Positions 8,622 through 19,041 of a stretch of 64,000 nucleotides of DNA are shown piece by piece (positions within the stretch are counted from its first letter, which is position 1; every line of letters starts with the position of its first letter). The position numbers and the translations under genes are program-made. Location of the stretch: the NCBI GenBank assembly GCA_025352325.1, contig JANXTR010000012.1:62001-126000 (forward strand), written 5' to 3'. The stretch is from Microbacteriaceae bacterium (GTDB lineage Bacteria; Actinomycetota; Actinomycetes; Actinomycetales; Microbacteriaceae). Below the pieces are notes generated by a model. It searched no databases. It was not told the origin of the DNA and was given only the letters and a program-made list of their open reading frames with translations.

Positions 8622-9185
8622 ATGAACAAGCTCACCAAGGGTGCCATTGCCACCGCGGCCGCGGTCATCCTCCTCATGGGCGGCGCGGGAACCCTCGCCT
8701 CCTGGAACTCCTCGGCCACTGCCGGTGCGTCGCAGGCCATCTCGGCCGGTTCACTCGCCGTGACCACCGGTGCCGCCGGCGTCTGGAAGTCGGGCACGAC
8801 CATCATCACGCCGTCCATCTTCAAGATCGTGCCCGGCGACACGCTCACCTACACGCAGACCTTCAACCTGGCTGCCACGGGTGACAACCTGCTCTTCACC
8901 GTCACTGGAACCCCCGGCGCGATCGCGGCAGCCTCTGCCGCCGCCGCCGACACCAAGCTCGCGGCGCAGACCAACAGCATCGCCAGCTTCGCGGTGACCG
9001 GCAGCAACATCGCCGCCAGCACCACGGCCGGCACGTACAAAGTCGCCTCAAACAGCGGAACGAGCACCGTCACCATCACGATGACGGTCAACTTCCCGTA
9101 CGCCGCTGCCGACAACCTGTCCCAGCTGGGCAACATCACCATCGGTGCTGGTGCCGTCACGCTGACGCAGACGCAGACGCCGTAA
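8622..9185 (+). CDS. SipW-type signal peptide surface protein (TasA/camelysin-like subunit)
   Basis: 187 residues; AAAGGA lies 7 bases before ATG 8622. The start is KLTKGAIATAAAVILLMGG, then TLASWNSSATAGAS and the post-cleavage stretch ISAGSLAVTT, the pattern of alternate-type (SipW-dependent) signal peptides. The rest is a Thr/Ser/Ala-rich beta-sandwich-like domain without cysteines, ending in QTQTP. Such proteins are exported, cut by SipW-type peptidases and, in Bacillus, assemble into fibres (TasA). Fibre formation here is inference. First gene of a cluster whose signal peptidase is the fifth gene; a stem-loop follows it. Confidence 0.85.
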   Translation: MNKLTKGAIATAAAVILLMGGAGTLASWNSSATAGASQAISAGSLAVTTGAAGVWKSGTTIITPSIFKIVPGDTLTYTQTFNLAATGDNLLFTVTGTPGAIAAASAAAADTKLAAQTNSIASFAVTGSNIAASTTAGTYKVASNSGTSTVTITMTVNFPYAAADNLSQLGNITIGAGAVTLTQTQTP

Positions 9186-9194
9186 CCCGCTTCG

Positions 9195-9231
9195 TCGGGG
9201 GTCGGTCCGTCCCACGCGGACCGGCCCCCGA
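9195..9231 (+). terminator. Strong stem-loop after first surface-protein gene
   Basis: Arms TCGGGGG-t-CGGTCCG (9195-9209) and CGGACCG-g-CCCCCGA (9217-9231) with a 7-base loop. There is no T-run. It probably acts as a partial terminator or 3' stabiliser, leaving the first gene expressed above those downstream. Confidence 0.6.
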
Positions 9232-9289
9232 TGAACATCCCGTTCCACCGCACCGCCCGCACCATCCCCTCGCACGAAAGACGGAGATC

Positions 9290-10057
9290 ATGAGCTCAGC
9301 CCGCACTCAGCGCCTCACGGCCTTCGGCACCCTGTGCCGTCGGCCCTCGGCCCTGCTGCTGCCGCTCGCTCCCTTCGTGTTCATCGTCTTCCTCGCCGTG
9401 ACCGTACTCGACGCGGTCCGTGCGAGTCTGGCCGCCCGCTCCGTGGCCGCCCTCGAGGCCGCAGGCGTGGAGCAGGCCGCCCGGGTCGCTCAGCCGGCCA
9501 CTCGCACCGCTCGCGTCCTGGACGCCGCTCGTCCCACCACGCGGCGGGTTATGGGCGGCGCCGCAGCCCTGATGGGCGGCATCCTCGTCGCCGCAGGAAT
9601 GGCGGGAGGCACATACGCCTTCCTCAACTCGCAGGCCAAGACCCCGGCCGTGACGGTCTCCAGCGGCAACCTCGCGCTGACCGTCCAGTACGGGTCGACC
9701 ACGGCGGGCGCGACGACCGCGATCCCGGCGGCGGCCTGGACCGCCATGCTCCCCGGAGATGTCGTCGGCCAGCAGTTCACGATCGCCAGCACGGGCACCG
9801 CCACCTCGACGCTGACCGCACGCCTCTCGGCGCTGACGGCCTGGGACATCCGGATCGCGCTCGGCGCCTGCCCGAGCACCCCGCTGACCACGACCCCGCT
9901 GTCGACGACCGCCGCCGCCCAGGGCACGATCAGCCCGTCCACCAGCACCGTCGTCTGCGTGCAGGCGACTCTTCCCGCGGTGGCGGCGGCAGCAGTCGAG
10001 GCGACCACCGCGCCCTTCACGATCATCATCGATGCGACCCAGGTACCCACACCGTGA
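9290..10057 (+). CDS. Second SipW-type surface protein with extra N-terminal membrane segment
   Basis: 255 residues from ATG 9290 (GGAG 6 bases upstream). Residues 21-42 form a membrane helix, 45-86 an Ala/Arg-rich linker, and 87-112 a second hydrophobic segment ending GGTYAFLNSQA followed by VTVSSGNLALTV, the SipW-type signal. The mature part (about 115-255) is Thr/Ala-rich and beta-rich with two cysteines (ACPST and VVCVQA). The layout with two hydrophobic segments is unusual; a later ATG near 9550 would remove the first. The stop overlaps the next start (GTGA). Confidence 0.8.
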   Translation: MSSARTQRLTAFGTLCRRPSALLLPLAPFVFIVFLAVTVLDAVRASLAARSVAALEAAGVEQAARVAQPATRTARVLDAARPTTRRVMGGAAALMGGILVAAGMAGGTYAFLNSQAKTPAVTVSSGNLALTVQYGSTTAGATTAIPAAAWTAMLPGDVVGQQFTIASTGTATSTLTARLSALTAWDIRIALGACPSTPLTTTPLSTTAAAQGTISPSTSTVVCVQATLPAVAAAAVEATTAPFTIIIDATQVPTP

Positions 10058-11463
10058 GCATCCTCCGCGGTCTTGTTCCGAGCCCCCGCACCTCACGCGG
10101 CAAGCTCGGTTTCTTCGCGTTCCTTGTCACCTTCTTCGTGCTCGTCGGCAGCACGGCCGGCTACGCGTTCTGGACCGCCAGCAACTCCGTGACCAGCACC
10201 GTGAGCGCGGCCGATCTCACCATCGCGACCAGCAACCTCACCGGGGCCACCTTCAGCAACGACGCCCTGGTCTCCACCGTCAGCATCACGGCCACCAACT
10301 CCACCACGACGACCAGCACCAAGACCGGGACGGTCTCCCTGACCATCACGGGCACCGGAACGCTGGCGAGCACGGTGTCGCGCCAGGTCTGGACCACGAC
10401 CTCGGCCGCGAACTGCACGGCGGCCGCCACGGTTCCGATCGGCACCATTAGCTCGCTGTGGTCGACTTCGCTGAGCCTGCCGTCGACGCTCGCCCCGCAG
10501 GCGTCGGCCATCTACTGCGTCCGGAGCTCGATCGCGACGCGCGAGTCGGTCGCCACGGCGGGTGGCGCGCTGACCTTCACCTCGAACGTCTCGGGCACCA
10601 TCACCCTCGGCAACTTCACCGGATCCGCGAGCGCCGCGGCCACGCAGTCCACCCAGTACATCTACCCGTCGTTCGGCACGCAGGACGTCGCGCACTGGTT
10701 CTGGATCCGTCCGAACTTCGAAAACGCGAGCTACAACTACTGCCTCGACGTGTCGGGCGGCGCGACCACCGCGGGAACGATCGTCATCTCGTACGGCTGC
10801 AAGACCAGCGGCGCCATCAACCAGCAGTGGAAGTTCGCCTCGTACACGAACGCGAGCGGCAACGTTTATTACACGATCCAGCCCCGCAACTCGACCGGAC
10901 TGCGAATCGACAACACGAGCTCGACCTCGTCGGGTGCCGGCGTGATCGTCGACACGGCGGGTGCCGTCGCGACCTCGACCGACCAGCAGTGGCAGCTGCA
11001 GCAGGTCGCGACCGGCGTCTTCGAGTTCGTGAACGGCTTCTCCGGCATGTGTATGACCTCGCCGAACGGTTCGACCCAGAACCTCGGCCAGATCTCGCAG
11101 TCCCCGTGCAACGGCAGCCAGTACCAGCAGTTCCTGGTCTCCCAGGCCTTCGAGACCTTCACGTGCAAGACCATCAACAACAACGGAACCGCTACCGACG
11201 CCTTCACCTGGACCTGGACCGCGGCCGCCACCGGCCCGTACCACGTGATCTTCACGAAGGGCGCGACCAGCGTCGAGCTAGCTACGCCCGCCTCGGGCTC
11301 GACCGGCGCCTCGGTGCGATACACCACGCTGGCCGGCTACGGCACGGGCACGTACAACGTCACCTTCGTCGACAACAACGGCACCCTCGTCGGCCTGGGC
11401 ACGGCGGTCGTCGGGACCAACATCACGAACAGCAGCTGCACCGCCACGGATCCGTCGGTCTGA
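10054..11463 (+). CDS. SipW-type surface protein with ricin-type beta-trefoil lectin domain
   Basis: 469 residues from GTG 10054, overlapping the preceding stop by 4 bases. Residues 18-40 are a SipW-type signal (FFAFLVTFFVLVGSTAGYAFW, then VSAADLTIA). A Thr-rich region (about 50-190) with paired cysteines resembles the other subunits. Residues about 215-362 form a ricin B lectin domain, shown by NYCLDVSGG and the QxW-type repeats INQQWKF, TDQQWQL and YQQFLV. A further beta domain (about 365-469) has cysteines at its ends. A carbohydrate-binding subunit, perhaps a tip or decoration of a surface structure, is inference. Confidence 0.85.
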   Translation: MSILRGLVPSPRTSRGKLGFFAFLVTFFVLVGSTAGYAFWTASNSVTSTVSAADLTIATSNLTGATFSNDALVSTVSITATNSTTTTSTKTGTVSLTITGTGTLASTVSRQVWTTTSAANCTAAATVPIGTISSLWSTSLSLPSTLAPQASAIYCVRSSIATRESVATAGGALTFTSNVSGTITLGNFTGSASAAATQSTQYIYPSFGTQDVAHWFWIRPNFENASYNYCLDVSGGATTAGTIVISYGCKTSGAINQQWKFASYTNASGNVYYTIQPRNSTGLRIDNTSSTSSGAGVIVDTAGAVATSTDQQWQLQQVATGVFEFVNGFSGMCMTSPNGSTQNLGQISQSPCNGSQYQQFLVSQAFETFTCKTINNNGTATDAFTWTWTAAATGPYHVIFTKGATSVELATPASGSTGASVRYTTLAGYGTGTYNVTFVDNNGTLVGLGTAVVGTNITNSSCTATDPSV

Positions 11464-11468
11464 GCGCC

Positions 11469-12407
11469 ATGACGTCGACGACATCTCCGCGCTGGACGGT
11501 CCGCCTCGTGGCCGTGCTGGTCACCGCGCTCGCGACCTGCGCGGTCGTGCTGCTCGGGGCTCCGAGCGCCGCGCGTGCCGCGACTCCGGTCACGACGGGT
11601 GCGACTGCTGCCGGTCCGACACAGGTCGTCCAGTTCAGCTCGGACGGCATCCACTGGTCGGACAGCTACACCGATCAGCTCTTCCACGGCGTGCTGCTCG
11701 TGCCCGGCAGCTCCGCGACGCGCGCATTCTACGTGCGCAACGGTGCCGTCGAGCCGACGATCCTGCGGGTGACCCTCGCGGATGTCACGACCACCAGCAT
11801 CCCGTTGGCCAGCGCCATGAGCATCTCCAGTTCGACGACGGGAGCGCCCGGCGCGAGCGTCCCCGTGTCGCTGGCTCAGCCCTGCTACACGCTGTCGCAG
11901 GGACTGCGGCTCGCCTCGGGTGACTCGATCCGTCTCGACAACACCGTGTCGCTCGGCCAGCTGAACGGCGTCGTCGGGCAGACCGCCTCGGTCTGGTTCG
12001 CGATCCGCGTCTCGTTCAGCAGCACGGATGCCGCCGCTCCCGCTCCGAACGACTGCCCCACCGACTACGGCACCGTCGACACCTTCCCGAACCCGACCAC
12101 GCCCGGCACCACGGAGCCGGCGAGCGCCATCACCTCGCCCGCCGTTTTCCACCGCACCGCGCTGGGCTGGACGGTCGGCACCTTGGTCGGCGGAGGAACC
12201 GTCACGACCCCGACCACCCCGACCAATCCGACCACACCGCTCGTGCAGTCGCTCGTGTCAAACACGGGTCGTCTCTATCAGGAGTACGACGTCGCCTTCT
12301 GGCTGGCGATGTCGGTGCTGGGCGCGGTCATCGTCGTCCTGGTGCGAGCGCGCCGCCGCGCGAATCAGCCGGAAGAACCCGCACACACCCGACAGATCGG
12401 ATACTGA
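11469..12407 (+). CDS. Membrane-anchored surface protein of the SipW locus
   Basis: 312 residues from ATG 11469, 5 bases after the previous stop. A conventional signal peptide (residues about 10-37, ending SAARAATPV) precedes a beta-rich extracellular region, a Thr/Pro-rich linker (TTPTTPTNPTTP, about 245-258), a membrane helix near 274-292 (VAFWLAMSVLGAVIVVLV) and a basic cytoplasmic tail. The topology suits a cell-surface anchor for the secreted subunits. No LPxTG motif is seen. It is 2 bases from the signal peptidase gene, so the two are probably cotranslated. Confidence 0.8.
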   Translation: MTSTTSPRWTVRLVAVLVTALATCAVVLLGAPSAARAATPVTTGATAAGPTQVVQFSSDGIHWSDSYTDQLFHGVLLVPGSSATRAFYVRNGAVEPTILRVTLADVTTTSIPLASAMSISSSTTGAPGASVPVSLAQPCYTLSQGLRLASGDSIRLDNTVSLGQLNGVVGQTASVWFAIRVSFSSTDAAAPAPNDCPTDYGTVDTFPNPTTPGTTEPASAITSPAVFHRTALGWTVGTLVGGGTVTTPTTPTNPTTPLVQSLVSNTGRLYQEYDVAFWLAMSVLGAVIVVLVRARRRANQPEEPAHTRQIGY

Positions 12408-12409
12408 CG

Positions 12410-13099
12410 ATGACCGCCATCGCGAATCGCCCTCTCTCCTCGAACGCTTCGAATCCTTCGAACCCGGCGGGAGCGACCCCCCGCAAGCCCGCCAAGAAAA
12501 AGGGCGTGCTGCACTACATCGGCGTCGGCCTGAGCTTCGGACTGCTCTCGCTCGTGCTGCTGCTCGCCGTCCTGGTGGTCGCGCTGCCGATGCTCACCAA
12601 GTCGACGCCCTACACGGTGCTGACGAGCTCGATGAACCCGAGCTACCCGGCGGGCACCCTGGTTATCGTGAAGCCGACCGACACGCAGCAGATCCGGATC
12701 GGTGACGTCATCACCTACCAGATCACCTCGAACCAGCCCGCCGTGATCACGCACCGCGTGATCCAGATCGTCGAGCCCACCAAGGGAGGCGACGAGGTGA
12801 AGTTCATCACCAAGGGCGACGCCAACTCGCTGCCCGACCCCGTGGTGAAGCCCGTGCAGGTTCGTGGTGTCGTCTGGTACGCCGTGCCGCTCATCGGCTG
12901 GGTTAACAACGTGATCAACGGGGGGACGCGCAACGTGCTGGTACCGCTCATCGCGGGCGGGCTGTTTCTCTACGCGGGATTCATGGCCGCGTCGACGGTG
13001 ATCGATCGTCGTCGCAAGGCGGCCGCCGAGGCGGCTCAGGCCGAGACGGATGCGGCGGACGCCGAGCTCCGCGACCTGATCGACGCTTCGCGCAGCTGA
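12410..13099 (+). CDS. sipW: ER-type signal peptidase I (SipW family)
   Basis: 229 residues. A basic N-terminal tail precedes a membrane helix (about 36-62), the nucleophile Ser74 in TSSMNPSYPAG, His115 in ITHRV where bacterial enzymes have Lys, and Asp137 in ITKGDAN; this Ser/His/Asp set defines the SipW/ER type. A second helix lies at 176-197, with a charged tail. SipW enzymes cleave the special signal peptides seen in the three upstream proteins, which supports one functional locus. Confidence 0.93.
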   Translation: MTAIANRPLSSNASNPSNPAGATPRKPAKKKGVLHYIGVGLSFGLLSLVLLLAVLVVALPMLTKSTPYTVLTSSMNPSYPAGTLVIVKPTDTQQIRIGDVITYQITSNQPAVITHRVIQIVEPTKGGDEVKFITKGDANSLPDPVVKPVQVRGVVWYAVPLIGWVNNVINGGTRNVLVPLIAGGLFLYAGFMAASTVIDRRRKAAAEAAQAETDAADAELRDLIDASRS

Positions 13100-13102
13100 T
13101 CT

Positions 13103-13128
13103 CGAGGGGAGCGGGCACGCCTCCCTCG
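13103..13128 (+). terminator. Stem-loop after sipW
   Basis: CGAGGG (13103-13108) pairs with CCCTCG (13123-13128), just after the sipW stop and before the glgP promoter. A weak terminator of the locus. Confidence 0.4.
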
Positions 13129-13153
13129 GTTCTGCCGCGCAGCGTGACTCGTC

Positions 13154-13159
13154 TAAGAT
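13154..13159 (+). promoter_or_regulatory. -10 box of leaderless glgP
   Basis: TAAGAT ends 6 bases before GTG 13166. No Shine-Dalgarno sequence is present, so transcription probably starts at the start codon. Confidence 0.6.
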
Positions 13160-13165
13160 TACGAC

Positions 13166-15727
13166 GTGAAGGCCATCAGACGATTCACCGTCCGCACCGT
13201 GCTGCCCGAGGAGCTCTCAGCCCTCGATGAACTGGCCGCCAACCTCCGCTGGTCGTGGCATCAGCCGACCCTCGACCTGTTCCGCGACATCGCGCCGCAG
13301 ACCTGGGACGAGCAGGGCAAGGACCCGATCGGGCTCCTTGGCGAGATCGCCCCGACCCGGCTGGCCGAGCTGGCTGCCGATCAGGGATTCGTCGAGCGCG
13401 CGAACGGGCTGCGCGACGAGCTGCGCTCCTACCTGCGCGAGCCGCGCTGGTACCAGAGCCTCGAGGGCCCGACGCCCGGCACCATCGCCTACTTCTCGCC
13501 CGAGTTCGGGATCGCCGCGGCGCTGCCGCAGTACTCCGGCGGCCTCGGCATCCTCGCGGGCGACCACTTGAAGAGCGCGTCCGACCTGGGGGTGCCGATC
13601 GTCGGCGTCGGACTGTTCTACCGCGCCGGGTACTTCCGGCAGTCGATCTCGCGCGACGGTTGGCAGGAGGAGAGCTATCCGGTGCTCGATCCGGACGGCC
13701 TCCCGATGCGCGTGCTGCGCAATCCCGACGGATCCGCCGCGCAGGTGATGCTCGCGCTGCCCCATGGCCGCACGCTACACGCCCGGATCTGGCGTCTCGC
13801 AGTCGGCCGGGTCACGCTGCTCCTGCTCGACACGGATGTGCAGGAGAACGTCGAGGAGCTCCGCGGCGTCACCGATCGCCTCTACGGCGGCGGCGGCGAG
13901 CACCGGCTGCTGCAGGAGCTTCTGCTCGGCATCGGCGGCGCGCGTGCGGTCAAGGCCTACACGGCGCTCTCGGGCATCCCCGCGCCGCAGGTCTTCCACA
14001 CCAACGAGGGTCACGCAGGATTCCTGGGCCTCGAGCGGGTCAGCGACCTGATCGGCAACGGCCTCGCGTTCTCAGAGGCGCTCACCGCCGTCCGGGCGGG
14101 CACCGTGTTCACCACGCACACGCCGGTTCCGGCCGGGATCGACCGCTTCGAGTCGTCGATGATCGAGCAGTACTTCTCGACCGAGCTGCTTCCCGGGGTG
14201 GATGTCGCGGACGTCCTGGCGCTTGGCGCCGAGGACTACGAGGGCGGCACCCCCGACACCTTCAATATGGCGGTCATGGGCCTGCGACTGGCGCAGCGCG
14301 CCAACGGCGTCTCCCAGCTGCACGGCGATGTCAGCCGCGGGATGTTCGGTGCTCTCTGGCCCGGATTCGACCGGAACGACGTGCCGATCACCTCGATCAC
14401 GAATGGCGTGCACGCCCCGACCTGGACGGACCCGCAGGTCTCCGCACTTGCGGAATCCCTGCTCGGGACCTCCGACACGACCGTCGCCGACTGGCGCTCC
14501 GATGCGCTCAGCGACGGCGAGCTGTGGGCGCTGCGCGGCCGGCTGCGTCAGCAGCTCGTGGGCGACGCCCGCCGCCGCACCTCGGCCGCCTGGTCGGAGG
14601 AGAACCCCGGCGTGGGCGACCCCACCTGGTTCTCGAAGCTGCTCGACCCGAATGTGCTCACCATCGGCTTCGCCCGGCGGGTCCCGACGTACAAGCGACT
14701 GACGCTGATGCTGCACGACCCGGAGCGCCTGCGCGCCCTGCTCACGCATCCGACCCGTCCGATCCAGATCGTGATCGCCGGCAAGTCGCACCCCGCAGAC
14801 GATGAGGGCAAGCGCCTCATCCAGAAGCTGGTCGAGTTCTCCCAAGGGGTCGACGTGCGCGAGCGCATCCACTTCCTGCCGAACTACGACATCGGCATGG
14901 CGCAGCTGCTCTATCCGGGAACCGACATCTGGTTGAACAACCCGCTGCGTCCGTTGGAGGCGTGCGGCACATCCGGCATGAAGGCGGCACTGAACGGCTC
15001 GCTCAACCTGTCGATTCTCGACGGATGGTGGAACGAGTACTACGACGAGGAGGACGGCTGGGCCATCCCCTCGGCCGACAGCGCGGGCGACGGCGCCGAG
15101 CGGGATGCGCTCGAGGCGGCATCCATGTACGACCTCATCGAGCACCAGATCGCGCCGCGCTTCTACGACCGCGGTGACGACGGTGTGCCGACGCGCTGGG
15201 TGGCGAACATCCGGCACACGCTGGCGACGCTGTCGCCCGAGCTCTCGGCCGGCCGTATGGTGCGCGAATACGTCGAGCTTCTCTACCTGCCCGCCGCGGC
15301 CGCCGATCGCTCGATCAGCGTCAGGCGCTACCAGCCGGCCCGCGACCTGGCGGCCTGGAAGGCCCGCGTCACCGCGGCCTGGCCGAGCGTGCACGTCACG
15401 CACGTCGAGTCCGGGGGAGTGGACGCCTCGCCGCAGGTCGGCGAACAGCTGCAGGTGCGCGCGGTCGTGCAGCTCGGCGCGCTCAGCCCCGACGACGTGT
15501 CGGTCGAACTCGTGCACGGGCGTGCCCGTGACGGGGACGAGCTGGTCGACACCCACGCGGTCGAGCTGACGCTCGACAGCATGGATGCCGCGACTCCCGG
15601 TCTGGCGAACTACGCGGGCTCCGTTTCGCTTGCCCGCTCGGGCAGCTTCGGGTACACGGTGCGCGTTGTACCGCGGAACCGTCTGCTCGCCTCGCCCGCG
15701 GAGCTCGGACTGATCGCTGTGGCGTAG
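13166..15727 (+). CDS. glgP: Alpha-glucan phosphorylase
   Basis: 853 residues, GT35 family, of the long actinobacterial type with a DUF3417 N-terminal region (RRFTVRTVLPEELSALDELA). It releases glucose-1-phosphate from glycogen. Visible are YFSPEFGIAAALPQYSGGLG, HTNEGHAGFLGLERV, TTHTPVPAGIDRF, and the PLP site with Lys606 in TSGMKAALNG. The C-terminal 130 residues form a beta domain. Start GTG is fixed by the -10 box at 13154. It lies between the SipW locus and ybaK, with glgX further on, so the glucan genes here are not one operon. Confidence 0.96.
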   Translation: MKAIRRFTVRTVLPEELSALDELAANLRWSWHQPTLDLFRDIAPQTWDEQGKDPIGLLGEIAPTRLAELAADQGFVERANGLRDELRSYLREPRWYQSLEGPTPGTIAYFSPEFGIAAALPQYSGGLGILAGDHLKSASDLGVPIVGVGLFYRAGYFRQSISRDGWQEESYPVLDPDGLPMRVLRNPDGSAAQVMLALPHGRTLHARIWRLAVGRVTLLLLDTDVQENVEELRGVTDRLYGGGGEHRLLQELLLGIGGARAVKAYTALSGIPAPQVFHTNEGHAGFLGLERVSDLIGNGLAFSEALTAVRAGTVFTTHTPVPAGIDRFESSMIEQYFSTELLPGVDVADVLALGAEDYEGGTPDTFNMAVMGLRLAQRANGVSQLHGDVSRGMFGALWPGFDRNDVPITSITNGVHAPTWTDPQVSALAESLLGTSDTTVADWRSDALSDGELWALRGRLRQQLVGDARRRTSAAWSEENPGVGDPTWFSKLLDPNVLTIGFARRVPTYKRLTLMLHDPERLRALLTHPTRPIQIVIAGKSHPADDEGKRLIQKLVEFSQGVDVRERIHFLPNYDIGMAQLLYPGTDIWLNNPLRPLEACGTSGMKAALNGSLNLSILDGWWNEYYDEEDGWAIPSADSAGDGAERDALEAASMYDLIEHQIAPRFYDRGDDGVPTRWVANIRHTLATLSPELSAGRMVREYVELLYLPAAAADRSISVRRYQPARDLAAWKARVTAAWPSVHVTHVESGGVDASPQVGEQLQVRAVVQLGALSPDDVSVELVHGRARDGDELVDTHAVELTLDSMDAATPGLANYAGSVSLARSGSFGYTVRVVPRNRLLASPAELGLIAVA

Positions 15728-16149
15728 TCCGCGCCCGCCCGTGCGGTCGACATCGCCGGATCGGGGTCGGCGGATCGCATCCAGCTGATCATCGACGTGC
15801 TCACCCCGGGCACCCACGCCGTGACCGCCGCCGTGGCCATGCGCGGGCGGAGCTGGTGGCGTTCGCGCTGCCGCTTCACGAGTTCCGCGACCTCGACGTG
15901 CGGCTGCTCGCCGGACACACCGTGCTCGACATCATGAACTATTGGACGCCGATCGACGGTGAGATGAGCGAGTTCGACGACGCGCCCGAAGGCACCAGAG
16001 TGCTCGTGCAGCGTGCGCTTTCCGATTCGGGCGTCCTGAAGACGATCAACCACATCGGCTACCACGAGCTCGACGAGGAGCAGCGTCCCATCGGTACGCC
16101 CGACCGCATGACTCTCGGCGCGGTCGGCGACGCCCCGGATGCCATGGGT
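15728..16149 (+). pseudogene. Decayed F420/NADP-dependent dinucleotide-binding enzyme (COG2085 type)
   Basis: Two frames carry matching halves of one protein. About 15746-15845 reads VDIAGSGSADRIQLIIDVL in one frame; about 15850-16149 reads ALPLHEFRDLDVRLLAGHTV, DIMNYWTPIDGEM and KTINHIGYHELDEEQRP in another. The N-terminal GxGxxG part and start codon are missing, a frameshift separates the halves, and the C-terminus stops against the ybaK 3' end. A relic left by deletions on both sides. Confidence 0.75.
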
Positions 16150-16160
16150 TCACCAGCGCG

Positions 16161-16634
16161 TCAGCTGGCGGCGATCGCCGCGATCACGGCACCGGTGACG
16201 AGCACCAGGTCGGCGGGAGTGAGCTCGATGTCGAAGCCGCGACGGCCGCCGCTGACGTACACGGTGTCCCAGAGCTCCACCGTCTCGTCGACCACGGTCG
16301 GATGCGCGGACTTCTGCCCGACCGGACTGATACCGCCGACCACGTAACCGGTGCGGCGCTCGGCGACCGCGGGATCCGCGATCGCCGCCTTCTTCCCGCC
16401 GATGGCCGCGGCGAGGGCCTTCAGGTCGAGCTTGCCGGTGACGGGCACGACACCGACGACGAGCCGCCCGTCGACCTCGGCCAGGAGGGTCTTGAAGACG
16501 CGCTCCGGCTCGATGCCGAGCGCCTCGGCCGCCTCGAGACCGAAGCTGGCCGCCGCCGGATCGTGCACGTACGGATGCTCGGTGAAGGCGATTCCGGCGG
16601 CGACGAGCGCGACGGTCGCGGGGGTGCCGCTCAT
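16161..16634 (-). CDS. ybaK: Cys-tRNA(Pro) deacylase
   Basis: 157 residues, typical for YbaK. It hydrolyses Cys misloaded on tRNA-Pro after ProRS errors. Visible are EHPYVHDPAAASFGLEAAEALG, VFKTLLAEVDG, the conserved Lys in GKLDLKALAAAIGGKKAA and YVVGGISPVGQK. Start ATG 16634 overlaps the stop of a 15-residue upstream ORF by 4 bases (ATGA), and that ORF, not ybaK, has the promoter-spaced start. Convergent with the relic downstream of glgP. Confidence 0.95.
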   Translation of the reverse strand: MSGTPATVALVAAGIAFTEHPYVHDPAAASFGLEAAEALGIEPERVFKTLLAEVDGRLVVGVVPVTGKLDLKALAAAIGGKKAAIADPAVAERRTGYVVGGISPVGQKSAHPTVVDETVELWDTVYVSGGRRGFDIELTPADLVLVTGAVIAAIAAS

Positions 16635-16678
16635 CCGCGGAACGCCGGCCGCCCGGGGATCGGGACACGGGTGCACAT
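16631..16678 (-). CDS. 15-residue leaderless upstream ORF coupled to ybaK
   Basis: ATG at 16678 encodes MCTRVPIPGRPAFRG and ends in a TGA sharing ATGA with the ybaK start. The -10 box TACGAT lies 6 bases before its ATG. The peptide has one Cys (codon 2) and three Pro, the amino acids linked to the YbaK substrate. Ribosomes would reach ybaK by termination-reinitiation. A regulatory role is speculation. Confidence 0.5.
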   Translation of the reverse strand: MCTRVPIPGRPAFRG

Positions 16679-16684
16679 GACCCG

Positions 16685-16690
16685 ATCGTA
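16685..16690 (-). promoter_or_regulatory. -10 box of ybaK transcript
   Basis: TACGAT on the minus strand, 6 bases before the ATG of the upstream ORF at 16678. Confidence 0.5.
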
Positions 16691-16910
16691 TTCGCGCCGC
16701 GCGGCGCCGCGAGTCGCGGGGGGTGCCGGTCGCCGGTATCCGGCGCCGAGCGCCGCCGGATCTCGCAGACGCCGCACCAACTGATCGCGCGCCCACCAGA
16801 TCGGACGGCGCTCGGCCGCGGGGACCACACGATCGGCTGGCATTCCGGACGCGCTCGCAAGATCGCGCGGCGCTCGACATTCGAGGGCGTCTCCCGAACT
16901 CGAAGTCATC

Positions 16911-18956
<2,046 letters not shown>

Positions 18957-18963
18957 GCGCTCT

Positions 18964-18969
18964 AACTTA
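18964..18969 (-). promoter_or_regulatory. -10 box of leaderless glgX
   Basis: TAAGTT on the minus strand, 7 bases before ATG 18956. Confidence 0.55.
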
Positions 18970-19041
18970 GAACGTTCGAGTGTCGAACACATTTCGTGAG
19001 GCGGACGGCGCGGGCGGACGGCTCAGCGGACAATAGACGCC

